Shown: positions 19,313-28,962, counted from the stretch's first letter. The stretch is DNA of 64,000 nucleotides from Cyclobacterium marinum DSM 745 (GCF_000222485.1 NC_015914.1:2800501-2864500); one strand, 5' to 3'. Notes: a model not told the origin generated them from the letters alone. Numbers and translations are program-made.

Positions 19313-20839
19313 TTAATGTTTAAAATGTCTGACTCCCGTCATCACCATACTCATTCCATGGGCATCACAATAAGCAATGCTGTCCTTGTCCTTGATAGAA
19401 CCACCTGGTTGGACCACGGCTGAGATTCCTTCATTTCCTGCGATTTCTACACAATCAGGGAAAGGGAAAAATGCATCGGAAGCCATTACTGCCCCTTTAA
19501 GGTCAAAGCCAAAAGCTTTTGCTTTTTCAATGGCTTGTTTCAATGCATCTACTCTACTTGTTTGGCCTACGCCACTAGAAAATAGCTGGTCGTGGTTGCT
19601 AAGAATAATGGTGTTTGATTTGGTATGTTTACAGATCTTTAAAGCAAAGACTAAAGCGTCTTTTTCTGCTTCGGTGGGAGAGATCTTGGTCACTACCTTA
19701 AATTGATCTTTGGTTTCTGTTTTTAGATCCTTGTCCTGCTCAACAAAGCCATTCAATAATGTTTTGACTTGCTTGGTTCCTGTAATATTCATCTTTTGCT
19801 TCAGAAGGATTCTATTTTTCTTCCCTTTAAGCAAATCCAAAGCATCTTGGTCAAAATCCGGTGCTATTAATACCTCGAAGAACAGCCCATGCATGGCTTC
19901 TGCAGCTGCCAAGTCAACCGTTTTATTAGTGATCAATACTCCTCCAAAAGCAGAAATAGTGTCAGCAGCAAAGGCTTTGTCATAGGCTTCCTTTACACTC
20001 TCTCCAAGGGCAACGCCACAGGCATTGGTGTGCTTAAGGATAGCAAAAGCAGTTTCTTCTTGAAATTCAGCAATTAAGGAAACAGCAGCGTCCACATCCA
20101 CCAAATTATTGAAGGACAATTCTTTTCCATTTAATTGATCAAACAATGCATTGATGTCTCCATAGAAACGCGCTTCTTGGTGTGGGTTTTCTCCATACCT
20201 TAAATCTTTGGCAGATTCCTCACTAATTTTTAATGCCGGAATATTTTCTTCCTGATTAAAATAATTGAATATATGGGTGTCATAATTGGAAGAAACTTTA
20301 AAAGCTTGCGCAGCAAAATATTTTCGATCAGCTAATGAAAGTGCTCCGTCTTGATTTTTGAGCTTTTCCTCTAGCTCACCATATTGAGCTTTTGAAGCAA
20401 TGATAGTTACATCCTTGAAGTTTTTCGCAGCAGCCCTGATTAAGGCTATTCCTCCAATGTCGATCTTTTCAATGATCTCAGCTTCAGATGCTCCTGAGGC
20501 TACAGTCTCTTCAAAAGGATAAAGGTCTACAATTACCAAGTCAATTGCGGGAATACCATATTCTCCCGCTTGGCCTATATCTCCTTCATTGTCTCTTCTA
20601 TGCAATATGCCTCCAAAAACTTTCGGATGAAGTGTTTTTACTCTTCCTCCAAATATGGAAGGGTAGCCTGTCAACTCCTCTACAGGGATTACATCAGCAC
20701 CTTGGTCTTCGATAAATTTCTGGGTACCACCGGTAGAATAGATGGTTACACCCTGGTTTTTTAACTGTTCAATGATCGGTTCCAGGTTGTCTTTATAATA
20801 TACCGAGATAAGCGCAGATTGTATTTTTTTTTCAGCCAT
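19313..20839 (-). CDS. purH: bifunctional AICAR transformylase / IMP cyclohydrolase
   Basis: Carries out the last two steps of purine synthesis: formylation of AICAR with 10-formyl-THF and ring closure to IMP. The N-terminal MGS-like cyclohydrolase domain (about 1-190) shows SVYYKDN, IYSTGGTQKFI and VKTLHPKVFGG; the C-terminal transformylase domain shows LRYGENPHQ, LKHTNACGVA with the catalytic Lys-His pair, and DAFFPFPD. Length (508 aa) is standard. purN, which acts earlier in the same pathway, lies just upstream in the same direction. Confidence 0.97.
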   Translation of the reverse strand: MAEKKIQSALISVYYKDNLEPIIEQLKNQGVTIYSTGGTQKFIEDQGADVIPVEELTGYPSIFGGRVKTLHPKVFGGILHRRDNEGDIGQAGEYGIPAIDLVIVDLYPFEETVASGASEAEIIEKIDIGGIALIRAAAKNFKDVTIIASKAQYGELEEKLKNQDGALSLADRKYFAAQAFKVSSNYDTHIFNYFNQEENIPALKISEESAKDLRYGENPHQEARFYGDINALFDQLNGKELSFNNLVDVDAAVSLIAEFQEETAFAILKHTNACGVALGESVKEAYDKAFAADTISAFGGVLITNKTVDLAAAEAMHGLFFEVLIAPDFDQDALDLLKGKKNRILLKQKMNITGTKQVKTLLNGFVEQDKDLKTETKDQFKVVTKISPTEAEKDALVFALKICKHTKSNTIILSNHDQLFSSGVGQTSRVDALKQAIEKAKAFGFDLKGAVMASDAFFPFPDCVEIAGNEGISAVVQPGGSIKDKDSIAYCDAHGMSMVMTGVRHFKH

Positions 20840-20950
20840 TACTATAGTAATTTTTTATAATCAGTTCTATCTCTAAATTTTTATTTTAAATAAATCGATA
20901 GAAAAGGGGATTGTTTGGTGTTTACTTTTGAACTTAACTTTATGAAGTGA

Positions 20951-20958
20951 CAAAGTTA
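20951..20958 (-). promoter_or_regulatory. -7 element upstream of purH
   Basis: On the minus strand TAACTTTG matches TAnnTTTG. It would give a leader of about 105 nt for purH. No -33 TTTG at the right distance, so moderate confidence only. Confidence 0.4.
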
Positions 20959-20972
20959 GGAAAATCAAGGCA

Positions 20973-21530
20973 TTAAATCAGACTTTCAATGATTTTTGGA
21001 TAGTATTTATGTTCGAGAACATGGACTTTTTCAGCAATTTGGTCCGGGCTATCTGTTTTGTCTATTTTAACCGCTGTTTGAAAGATTATTTTCCCCTCAT
21101 CATAGTGTTCATTGACGAGGTGGATGGTAATTCCTGTTTCCTTTTCTTCAGCTGCTTTAACTGCCTTGTGAACATTGTCTCCATACATGCCCCGACCCCC
21201 GTATTTTGGCAATAAGGCTGGATGGATATTTACCATTCGATTGGGAAATGCTTTGATCAAGCCTTGGGGAATTTGAAGCAAGAAGCCTGCAAGAACTACA
21301 AAGTCAATGTTCAGGTTGATTAGGAGTTCAGTAAGTTGGCCGCTTTCCAACTCCGCTTTGTTGAAAGTATGTGTGGGGACGCCATACTTTTTCGCCCTTT
21401 CAAGCACGTAGGCAGTCTTTTTGTTAGAAGCAATTAATGTAACCCTAGCTTTTGAAGAGCCCTGAAAATGATTGATTATTTTTTCCGCATTTGAACCGCT
21501 ACCGGAAGCGAGGATGGCAATGTTTTTCAA
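20973..21530 (-). CDS. purN: phosphoribosylglycinamide formyltransferase
   Basis: Transfers a formyl group from 10-formyl-THF to GAR, the third step of purine synthesis. The 185-aa protein has the N-terminal ASGSGSNAEKI phosphate loop, the catalytic Asn-His in NIHPALLPKYGGRGMYG, and the conserved HLVNEHYDEGKIIFQ with the family Asp. It is slightly shorter than E. coli PurN (212 aa) but has every motif. 133 bp separates it from purH, same direction. Confidence 0.95.
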   Translation of the reverse strand: MKNIAILASGSGSNAEKIINHFQGSSKARVTLIASNKKTAYVLERAKKYGVPTHTFNKAELESGQLTELLINLNIDFVVLAGFLLQIPQGLIKAFPNRMVNIHPALLPKYGGRGMYGDNVHKAVKAAEEKETGITIHLVNEHYDEGKIIFQTAVKIDKTDSPDQIAEKVHVLEHKYYPKIIESLI

Positions 21531-21612
21531 TGTTCAATTGGTTTTATTCCTTTTTCTAAAATTACAAAGTAATGTTTAATCTCAATCCTAAATACGCGAA
21601 CTTAAACAAATG

Positions 21613-22560
21613 TTATTTACTTGGATAATGGATGACAACTTCAGGATGCATGGTGTAAAACCTGAATTTTTCTCCATCATGTACAGGGAAACCGCTGGAT
21701 TTATTCTCACCCATGATAGGATTTCCTGAGTATTTAGTCCAAGTCTTTAAGTCAGGCGAAACCGCCATATTCATGGTCCAGTCACTCCAATCCTCCAATG
21801 AAGTGGCGTGGTAATAAGCATAATAATTTCCTTGATATTTAATGATTTTATTGACGGCTACACCATATTTGTCATAAGATTCGGGGCCAATTTTAATGAT
21901 AGGGTCATCCTGAACATTTGTCCAAACCTTTCGATCATTAGAAGTGGCTAGCCAAATTCCCAGATCTCCTCTTTCATAAAAAAGATACCATACTTCATCT
22001 TCTACCCATACTGTGGGTGTACCATAGGGTCCTTCACTTATTGGGCTTCCATCTACTTTTCTTATATCAATATTACCCTGATTTTCCCAGTGGATTCGGT
22101 CCGTAGAGGTTAGCATTTTGGCTATGTCTCCTCTTCCTTCTGCAAACATATAATAAACTCCATCCTCTTTCCATACCATCATGTCTTCCACCCAGCTTTC
22201 ACTAAAGATAGGATTGTCTTTATACCGAGTCCATTCAATGCCGTCTTCCGAGAAGGCATAGCCTAATTTAAGCATTCTATTTTCGTCATATTTATCGAAA
22301 CCGGTGTACCACATATGGTAGCCATCTTCTTCTTTCATGATAAAACCCCTTTCTCTGATGCCACTATCCCAGGCCCCCTCCTTTGCGGCTGTAAAAATAG
22401 GGTTCTCCTGTAATGGGGTAAACTTAGTGATCTCGTCAGGGAAGAGTTGTGGTTTTTCTTCGGTAGGTGTATTGGTGTTTGATTGATTGTCTTTTCCTGA
22501 ACAAGAAAAAAAGAGCAGTGGGATGGAGATTAGAAAAAGAGGTAGAAGGTTGTTTTTCAT
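21613..22560 (-). CDS. GH43/GH130-like five-bladed propeller lipoprotein
   Basis: A 315-aa exported lipoprotein (lipobox LFFSC, Cys20) whose body is a five-fold repeat with the pattern 'GYHMWYTGFDKYD', 'GIEWTRYKDNPIF', 'GVYYMFAEGRG', 'VWYLFYERGD', 'GNYYAYYHATS'. This matches the five-bladed propellers of glycoside hydrolase clan GH43/GH32/GH68 and of GH130 phosphorylases. Candidate acidic residues sit in the VEDMMVWKED and SEGPYGTPTVW segments. Substrate unknown; an inactive glycan-binding propeller is possible. It sits apart from other carbohydrate genes, between the prenyltransferase and purN. Confidence 0.65.
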   Translation of the reverse strand: MKNNLLPLFLISIPLLFFSCSGKDNQSNTNTPTEEKPQLFPDEITKFTPLQENPIFTAAKEGAWDSGIRERGFIMKEEDGYHMWYTGFDKYDENRMLKLGYAFSEDGIEWTRYKDNPIFSESWVEDMMVWKEDGVYYMFAEGRGDIAKMLTSTDRIHWENQGNIDIRKVDGSPISEGPYGTPTVWVEDEVWYLFYERGDLGIWLATSNDRKVWTNVQDDPIIKIGPESYDKYGVAVNKIIKYQGNYYAYYHATSLEDWSDWTMNMAVSPDLKTWTKYSGNPIMGENKSSGFPVHDGEKFRFYTMHPEVVIHYPSK

Positions 22561-22584
22561 GGTTAATAAAATTTGAATTAGTGA

Positions 22585-23457
22585 TTATAGGAAACCCATG
22601 CTGAGAATACCTGTAAGCATAAGTATTTTTGAAATGGTACTCAATTCAGTAAAATGAGATTTACGATCTGCCTTGTATATTTTCACCATAAAATAGGTGA
22701 AAAATAAACTTAAGCCACCGAAATATAAAAACAGTAGTGGTTCATTAATTTTGAAAGTGACAAATAAAATTGATGCTACAAAAAAGAAAGCAATAACAAA
22801 TATTACGGTTTTGGTTTTTCTAAACCCCAAGACTATTGGCAAGGTTTTACATCCATGCTTCCTATCTCCATTACGGTCCTCAATGTCCTTTAGAATCTCA
22901 CGCATTAAATTAATGAAAAAGGCGAATATTGCATAAGTGAGGATCAATAATTCAGACTTTTGGTAATAAATACCAACAATCCAAATTGCAAGGCCGGTTA
23001 AGAATGCAACAGTTAAGTTACCAATAAAGGGTAAGCGTTTAAGAGTATTACTATAGAGCCATAATAGAAATGCAGCCACAAAGGTGATGGCCCCGATTTT
23101 CGGATGGACCACTGTTCCTATCAATATACCAATAAAATTCATTACAGTATGAAGAATCATCACCATTCTCCTTTTCATGCCCTTGCCAATCACCACAGCC
23201 TTAGGCCTGTTTACATAGTCAATTTTCACATCATAATAATCATTGATCATATAACCTGATGCGGTAAGAATTACGGTAGAAATTATTAGCATATAGAGAT
23301 GGTAATCCTCTAAAACAGGTAGTCCTGCTTTGGTTTTACCCACCAAAAAGAATGCCGTCATCAATTGTGCAAAGGCAACCATAAGGAGGTTCTCTAGACG
23401 GATAATTTTTATAAATCCACCAAAAGTAAATACAGGTGACGCCTTTGGATTTTTCAT
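22585..23457 (-). CDS. UbiA-family prenyltransferase
   Basis: Polytopic membrane enzyme (290 aa, eight to nine helices) that attaches a prenyl chain to an acceptor. The first Asp-rich motif NDYYDVKIDYVNRPKA spans residues 72-87 and the second appears as KDIEDRNGDRKHG, both needed for Mg-diphosphate binding. It resembles the geranylgeranylglycerol-phosphate geranylgeranyltransferase-type members annotated in Bacteroidota, but could equally be a quinone or heme-side-chain enzyme. Neighbouring genes do not define the acceptor. Confidence 0.82.
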   Translation of the reverse strand: MKNPKASPVFTFGGFIKIIRLENLLMVAFAQLMTAFFLVGKTKAGLPVLEDYHLYMLIISTVILTASGYMINDYYDVKIDYVNRPKAVVIGKGMKRRMVMILHTVMNFIGILIGTVVHPKIGAITFVAAFLLWLYSNTLKRLPFIGNLTVAFLTGLAIWIVGIYYQKSELLILTYAIFAFFINLMREILKDIEDRNGDRKHGCKTLPIVLGFRKTKTVIFVIAFFFVASILFVTFKINEPLLFLYFGGLSLFFTYFMVKIYKADRKSHFTELSTISKILMLTGILSMGFL

Positions 23458-23549
23458 GCTACAAAACTAATGAGATTACGTTTAATCTAGCAATTATGAT
23501 CAAATTTTATATTGGTTATTGATGGGTGTAAATAATTGATAATCAGTAA

Positions 23550-24332
23550 TTAAATTTCTTTCCTGTCGATGATGCTTTGAGAGATACTTCGGTATATTTC
23601 TGCAAGCTGCTCATTATAGGTCAAGAAGTCATAATGGTTTTCCAACGTATTGATATCATCTCTAATGGCCGGTCCTGTTTGGGCATCAGCTGCACCTAAT
23701 TGAAGTGTTTTATTCATTTGCTCAATAATAAGCGGCCTTAAAATTTCGAAATCCAAATCTTGGCGTTTCATTATTGACTCAGCCAAATAGACCATATGGT
23801 TGGTAAAGTTGGCTGCAAAAACAGCCGCTACATGAATTGATTTGCGCTCTTTAGATCGGATTTCATATGCCGGAGATTTAAGGCTTTTGCAAAGCTTTTT
23901 TAATGTTTTTAAAGTCTCTTTATCTCCTGACTCCAATAGAAATGGAACGTCTTCAAATGATAATTCTCTGGATTTTGTAAATCCTTGTAAAGGGTATAAG
24001 ATTCCGGTGAAATCTGCAGAGCTATAGGATAAAATATCCAAAGCTAATGTGCCACTGGTATGCACCAAGATACTCCCTTCAGGAAGCAGGACAGCTTCTG
24101 CAATAGAAGGAACGGCTTGGTCGCTTACCGCAATAACAAAAAGCTTGGCATGGCTTTCGGTAAAATCAAGATGATCTTGTGCTTCTGTGGCATAAAGCCT
24201 TGAGGCAAGCTGGTTGGCTTTATGGATATTTCTGCCATAAATTTCCAAAATCTCATGCCCGGCATTTTCTAATGCAGAAGACAGATGCCAAGCAACATTT
24301 CCCGTTCCAATGACCGATACCGTAAGCTTCAT
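23550..24332 (-). CDS. Rossmann-fold DUF2520 protein
   Basis: A 260-aa cytoplasmic protein with an N-terminal NADP-binding Rossmann domain (VSVIGTGNVAWHLSSAL, glycine loop at residues 9-14) like F420-dependent NADP reductases and a C-terminal helical DUF2520 domain (from about 130; HVAAVFAANFTNHMVYLAE and GPAIRDD). The same architecture is widespread in bacteria, with no settled substrate; relatives include pantothenate/ketopantoate-reductase-like proteins. It begins just downstream of the cytochrome c maturation terminator. Confidence 0.75.
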   Translation of the reverse strand: MKLTVSVIGTGNVAWHLSSALENAGHEILEIYGRNIHKANQLASRLYATEAQDHLDFTESHAKLFVIAVSDQAVPSIAEAVLLPEGSILVHTSGTLALDILSYSSADFTGILYPLQGFTKSRELSFEDVPFLLESGDKETLKTLKKLCKSLKSPAYEIRSKERKSIHVAAVFAANFTNHMVYLAESIMKRQDLDFEILRPLIIEQMNKTLQLGAADAQTGPAIRDDINTLENHYDFLTYNEQLAEIYRSISQSIIDRKEI

Positions 24333-24346
24333 GTGTATAAATTTAT

Positions 24347-24379
24347 AAAAAAATAACCCCTAATGTTAGTTAGGGGTTA
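24347..24379 (-). terminator. Rho-independent terminator of the ccm operon
   Basis: 10-bp perfect stem (TAACCCCTAA at 24354-24363, complement at 24370-24379) with a 6-nt loop. Read on the minus strand it is followed by seven Ts (24353 to 24347). It lies 28 bp after the ccmF stop codon. Confidence 0.85.
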
Positions 24380-24406
24380 AAATTTAGACTTTTTATTTAA
24401 AAGCGG

Positions 24407-26935
24407 TTACTCTAAGCCTTTTGCTTTCATTTTTTGAAATTCATCAAACCTTCTGTAGATAGCAACCGAAAAACCGATTAGCATAATGACAGTACCCAGC
24501 CATAACACATTTATCATTGGTTTTACTGCTGCTTTCATTACCACGTAGTCTTTTTGATAGGTATTGACCTTAAATACAAATTTATTTTCTTCTGGAACAA
24601 TATTATCCACTTCCACTTTGATACCTAAGTCATGGTCGATATAATCAATTTTACCGACTTGATTTCCACGAATCAAAAACACCGGTGAAAGCTCCTTCCT
24701 AACATCGTAATCCATTATGCTAAGCACCGCTTTTACAGCAATGTCTCCCTCCTCTAAAGCAACTCCATCAATTTCATTGACCACATCTGCACTTTCAAAT
24801 TGGGTTACAAAGTCATTGATAAAGAACTGCTCACCCGGAGCTGCATTAATGAATTGATCATCATTCCATTCCGGCTCTTCATAATCGTTGATGGCAGATA
24901 CATGGGTGTAAAGGTCTTTGGTCAGATACTTTTTTGAATCTGGAGAAGAAATCAAGCCCATGGTTGGATTGGGCTGTGACATTGGGAAAAGCGTGAATTT
25001 TAATTCTTCACCTTGATAATACTCTACTTTAAAGTAAGAGTTTTCCTCTAGGACCAAATCCAAGGTATCTCCTTTCTGAAAATAGGTTTTTCCATCCACT
25101 TCAATGTTTTCAAGCGCCAAAGCTTCATTGATGCCTTCCAAGGATTCCATGGCATCGGCTTTTACGTAGCCCGGAACGCCCACTACTTTCTTATAGCGTC
25201 CTCTATAAATAACTTCATAATCTTTCATTTGAAGGGGCTTATTGATCCATAGTAGGACGTTTTCTTTATTCAATTCATCTTCCCAATCTTTTTTATATGT
25301 CAATCCTGACATATTAATAGAAATGGTATCCGAATACCCTGAAGAAAACATAATGCCTATCAGAATCATACCCAAGCCAATATGGGCAAGGGATCCCCCT
25401 GCCAACTTGAATGTTTTCCCCTTTAACAATTTGAGTAGAATGGTCCCATTGGCTACAATTGTGAAAGCCCCCGTAATAACAATTACGATATAAGTAATGT
25501 CGTAAACCTTTCCTAGGGTAATAATAATGGCTGCAAAAACCATAGAGATAATATAGGGGGTGACCAAAGCATTTTTTAGGTCGTCTTTCGACATTTTATT
25601 CCACCAGAAAAACTGTCCAACCCCTGTTAATAAAGCCAAAGCGACCGCAAACCAAAGTTGAAACTTCGTGTAAAAGCCTATTTGATCAGCCGGTGGTGCC
25701 AAGTTTGAAAGCCCTCCAAATATTTCTACCAATGCATTGTATGCGGGGATAGAGGTTGGGACAATTACCTGAAAGGCCATCAAAGCAAGTGTAGTTGCTC
25801 CAATGAAAATCCAAAACTCTCTTGAATAAACCGAGGCCTCTTTCTCAGATGTTGGAATGTTTTTCCACTCTTTAACGGTAAGAAAGATGGCAATAGCCAA
25901 GAAAAACAACATATAAATAAGTAATTGTCCGGACAGCCCTAAGTCAGTAAAGGAGTGTACGGAAGAATCTCCCAATACGCCACTTCTTACCAAGAAGGTG
26001 GCATACAAAACCAATATAAATGATGCAATTACCAACACCATTGATGTTTTCAAAGCTGTACTACTTTTCTTGAAAGTAATCATGGTGTGTATGGCAGCTA
26101 CCATGATAAGCCACGGTACATAGACTGCATTTTCTACCGGATCCCAATTCCAGTACCCTCCAAAATTTAAGGTTACATAGGCCCAATAGGCACCCATGAT
26201 GATACCCATACCTAGAATCATGGCAGAGAAAATTGCCCAGGGCAATGCGGGTCTGATCCATTCAGAATATCGCTTGAGTGTCAAACCAGCGATCAAAAAG
26301 GCAAAAGGAACCAAGGTGGAAGCATAGCCTAAAAACAATGTTGGAGGATGAATGACCATCCAGATATTTTGTAACAAAGGATTTAAGCCTGTACCATCTT
26401 CAGGAATATAATCCGGATTGATTTGAAATATTGGAGCTTCCGAAACATCCCGCAATAGCATAAAAGGAGAACTGCCTATTTTCAGGTCGCCAATTACAAT
26501 TCCCAATATCATGGATACCAAAAATGCTTGTACTAAAGCAAATACCAACATTACGGGCCCCTCCCAAAATTTATTGGTATGGATTATAATCAGTCCTAAT
26601 ACTACATCCCAGAAAATCCAAAGGATAAATGCCCCTTCCTGTCCCTCCCAGAAACTGGAAATCATATAGTGTACTGGCAGGCCTTTTGAGGAATGTGAGT
26701 AGGCATAAAAATATTCAAAGCGATGGTTGTAAATTATTTCGAATAAACAAAAAGCAATGGAAACTGCAGCAAATCCGTGAATGTAAAAGGTGATTCTACT
26801 GAAATTTTTCCATGATGGTTTATCCAACTCACTCGCATGGGTGTAATAATAGTAGGAAACAGCTGAGACCAAGGCACTGACAAAAGCCAGAATTACCATA
26901 AAATGCCCCAGGTTACCTATAAAGGTATTTATCAT
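24407..26935 (-). CDS. ccmF: CcmF/CcsA-type heme lyase component
   Basis: Large polytopic inner-membrane protein of cytochrome c maturation that takes heme from holo-CcmE and helps attach it to apocytochrome. About fourteen or fifteen helices; the WWD heme-handling motif is visible (GGYWNWDPVENAVYVPWL), with flanking His residues in HPPTLFLGYA and HTMITFKK. The C-terminal third is a periplasmic domain ending in a final helix. I start it at 26935 (MINTFIGNLGHFMV), because the longer form from 26986 adds a hydrophilic stretch and overlaps ccmE. It ends the ccm operon. Confidence 0.92.
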   Translation of the reverse strand: MINTFIGNLGHFMVILAFVSALVSAVSYYYYTHASELDKPSWKNFSRITFYIHGFAAVSIAFCLFEIIYNHRFEYFYAYSHSSKGLPVHYMISSFWEGQEGAFILWIFWDVVLGLIIIHTNKFWEGPVMLVFALVQAFLVSMILGIVIGDLKIGSSPFMLLRDVSEAPIFQINPDYIPEDGTGLNPLLQNIWMVIHPPTLFLGYASTLVPFAFLIAGLTLKRYSEWIRPALPWAIFSAMILGMGIIMGAYWAYVTLNFGGYWNWDPVENAVYVPWLIMVAAIHTMITFKKSSTALKTSMVLVIASFILVLYATFLVRSGVLGDSSVHSFTDLGLSGQLLIYMLFFLAIAIFLTVKEWKNIPTSEKEASVYSREFWIFIGATTLALMAFQVIVPTSIPAYNALVEIFGGLSNLAPPADQIGFYTKFQLWFAVALALLTGVGQFFWWNKMSKDDLKNALVTPYIISMVFAAIIITLGKVYDITYIVIVITGAFTIVANGTILLKLLKGKTFKLAGGSLAHIGLGMILIGIMFSSGYSDTISINMSGLTYKKDWEDELNKENVLLWINKPLQMKDYEVIYRGRYKKVVGVPGYVKADAMESLEGINEALALENIEVDGKTYFQKGDTLDLVLEENSYFKVEYYQGEELKFTLFPMSQPNPTMGLISSPDSKKYLTKDLYTHVSAINDYEEPEWNDDQFINAAPGEQFFINDFVTQFESADVVNEIDGVALEEGDIAVKAVLSIMDYDVRKELSPVFLIRGNQVGKIDYIDHDLGIKVEVDNIVPEENKFVFKVNTYQKDYVVMKAAVKPMINVLWLGTVIMLIGFSVAIYRRFDEFQKMKAKGLE

Positions 26936-26975
26936 TATAAGATTCTTTTTGAGTGGATAATAGTGCAGGAAGTAA

Positions 26976-27392
26976 TCAAGATGCACTAGGTTTTACATCT
27001 GTTTCCTGGTATTTTGAAGGGCACTTCATTAAGATTTTTTCCGCTACAAACATTTCTTTGGTTTTGTAAGTGCCTATCACCACTACTTGTTCTGATCTTT
27101 TAAAGTCTGCGGGAACAGGTTCATTGTAATAGACCTGTTGTTCTGTTCCGTCATTGTCAACCATAAGGAAAGTAAAAGAAGTTTTGTCTTCCCCAACTTC
27201 AATACCCTCTACTTCACCGTTTTGACCTTTCTTAAGTTGACCCACCACATGAATTGCTTCAGTTTTTCCATTCAAAGCCATTGTTTTGGCTGTAGAAAAA
27301 CTTTCATATGTGCTGGCATCACCTATAGAAGTGATAATAATAACAATCGCAACAGCGATAATGCCTAGGCCTAAAATATGTCCTCTTTTCAT
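26976..27392 (-). CDS. ccmE: heme chaperone CcmE, CXXXY type
   Basis: Periplasmic membrane-anchored chaperone that carries heme to the CcmF ligation complex. One N-terminal helix (6-22) precedes an OB-fold domain. In most Proteobacteria the heme is bound covalently by a His in an HXXXY motif; here residues 124-128 read CPSKY, so Cys124 replaces the His. The Cys variant is known from Desulfovibrio and other lineages and works without CcmH-type partners in some of them. 138 aa, 3 bp from the ccmD-like gene. Confidence 0.9.
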   Translation of the reverse strand: MKRGHILGLGIIAVAIVIIITSIGDASTYESFSTAKTMALNGKTEAIHVVGQLKKGQNGEVEGIEVGEDKTSFTFLMVDNDGTEQQVYYNEPVPADFKRSEQVVVIGTYKTKEMFVAEKILMKCPSKYQETDVKPSAS

Positions 27393-27395
27393 GAT

Positions 27396-27638
27396 TTAAT
27401 CGTTATATTTTTTCTCCAAACCACTGATTTTACGGTCAGTTTGTATCACATAAACCAGAATACCGCCCAAAACAATTCCAATTATGCTGACTAATACGTA
27501 AATTTTTCCTTCAGCGCGCATTTTATCTGCCATCTGCACATCCGAATTTTGGTAATCCTCTTCTGTAATCCCTATTTTGTCCTGTGCCTTTACGAGAAAG
27601 CTGATAAAAAACAGGAAAATGATAATGAACTTTTTCAT
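27396..27638 (-). CDS. CcmD-like small membrane protein
   Basis: 80 aa: an N-terminal signal-like helix (MKKFIIIFLFFISFLVKAQ), a short charged segment, one membrane helix (about 46-66, VLVSIIGIVLGGILVYVI) and a basic C-terminal tail. It lies between ccmC and ccmE with 1 and 3 bp spacing, the position of CcmD, which releases holo-CcmE from CcmC in known systems. The call rests on size, topology and place; sequence conservation of this family is low. Confidence 0.75.
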   Translation of the reverse strand: MKKFIIIFLFFISFLVKAQDKIGITEEDYQNSDVQMADKMRAEGKIYVLVSIIGIVLGGILVYVIQTDRKISGLEKKYND

Positions 27639-27639
27639 A

Positions 27640-28320
27640 TTACTGATTGATCAATTTGTCTTCTAAATTTCTTTCCAAGCGCCTGATTCTTACCCTGATC
27701 GTGCTGATCCAAGCGCCTAGCAGGGTCCAACCGATAATGGCAGGGTAGAAAACCTTTCTGAGGTTGCTGTCCATATCATAGGCATTGAATCCCGGGTTGC
27801 CACCATTACCTGGGTGAAGGCTATCAGTTAACCGAGGAAGGATAAATATCAAGGGGATAAATACTGCGAATGCAAAAATACTGTAAACAGCACTAATCTT
27901 TGCTCGCTGATAAACGTCAGTCAATGAGTTTCTTAGAACCAAATAGGCAAAATACATCAAAAGGCCGATGGCAGAAGCATTCAGTTTAGGGTCGTTTGTC
28001 CAAAAATCTCCCCAAGTGAATTTGGCCCACACCATACCTGTAGTAATGCCTATTACCCCAAATAATATGGCTGCATTGGTAAATTCCACGGCCATGTCAT
28101 CATCTTCTAGTTTTTCGGAGCGCAAGTGTTTTACCCCATACACAACAGCTACAATCAGCATTAATAACATCCCAAACCACATGGTTACATGGAAGAACAA
28201 TCCTCTAATTGTTTCATTCAGAATGGGAAGTCTGGGAACATCAATCAATAAACCTGCGGTAATGGTATATGCCAGTAGTACAATGGCCAGTATTTTCCAC
28301 CAATAAGCCTTCATATGCAA
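27640..28320 (-). CDS. ccmC: heme exporter/handling protein CcmC (CcsA family)
   Basis: Six-helix inner-membrane protein (226 aa) that loads heme on CcmE. The tryptophan-rich WWD motif is present as WAKFTWGDFWTNDPKLN, and conserved His residues flank it (FFHVTMWFG near residue 43; SLHPGN in the later loop). An alternative start two codons in (MKAYWW) is equally possible. It precedes the ccmD-like gene by one base. Its upstream partner ccmB is separated by a 650-bp gene-free gap. Confidence 0.92.
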   Translation of the reverse strand: MHMKAYWWKILAIVLLAYTITAGLLIDVPRLPILNETIRGLFFHVTMWFGMLLMLIVAVVYGVKHLRSEKLEDDDMAVEFTNAAILFGVIGITTGMVWAKFTWGDFWTNDPKLNASAIGLLMYFAYLVLRNSLTDVYQRAKISAVYSIFAFAVFIPLIFILPRLTDSLHPGNGGNPGFNAYDMDSNLRKVFYPAIIGWTLLGAWISTIRVRIRRLERNLEDKLINQ

Positions 28321-28443
28321 ACGTGTTTTTAGTGAGCCATGTTTTTCCCCTTCCTTTCATTCAGTTAAAACATTGAATGCCTGCCTTACAATAATAGTGG
28401 GTACAGGTTGGGGGATCAGTTATGACCTCATTGAATCAACACG

Positions 28444-28451
28444 CAAAAATA
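28444..28451 (-). promoter_or_regulatory. -7-like element upstream of ccmC
   Basis: On the minus strand TATTTTTG matches TAnnTTTG; the leader to ccmC would be about 115 nt. No -33 element at the expected distance. Confidence 0.3.
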
Positions 28452-28732
28452 GGGCATATTAAGCGATTTATTTACTTTTATCCCGTTTATTTGCTTACCG
28501 GTAAATGTAAATGATAGGGCCGTTTTTAGTGCGGCTTTGAGAAAGCATATAAACTGCTTTTTTGAAGCATTTGGAAGGTTGCTTTTTTAGTTAATGTGCT
28601 GGATACTGATATTTTATTTGGTTGCGGAAATTTCTTTAAAAAGTGGAATTGATTGGTTTTCTTTCAGATAGTTTGACCTGTCTGTCCTCTAAAGGAAATA
28701 CTTTTGTCTGCAGTGCTGCATTGGGATGTACT

Positions 28733-28763
28733 GATCTAAATTTAGCGAAGCGTAACTTAGATC
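28733..28763. repeat. imperfect hairpin in the ccmB-ccmC gap
   Basis: 14-nt arms with three mismatches around a GAA loop (GATCTAAATTTAGC and GCGTAACTTAGATC). Role unknown. Confidence 0.3.
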
Positions 28764-28940
28764 TAAAAAACTGAATGTTTTCAAATTCATTTAATAGTCC
28801 AGCTTTCCTTCCTCACCAATTGATTAAAAAAAAAACTACTTCAATAGGTTTAGGTGTAGCCCATTTATAAGGGCAATGTAAATTCATCAGGCTTTAACCA
28901 AAATTTGGAGGGGAAATGGACGATTAAAAACCACATCTGA

Positions 28941-28962
28941 CTTCGACAAGCTCAGCCAGCGG
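28941..28962. repeat. REP-like intergenic segment (single copy here)
   Basis: CTTCGACAAGCTCAGCCAGCGG resembles the 'cttcgacaagctcag' core that recurs as an extragenic palindromic repeat in many bacterial genomes. Only one copy is seen in the window, so repeat status is inferred from general knowledge. Confidence 0.4.

Noticed and set aside
20840..20972. Purine riboswitch before purH
   Set aside because: No conserved purine aptamer core or three-way junction could be made out; only a -7 promoter-like element is supported.
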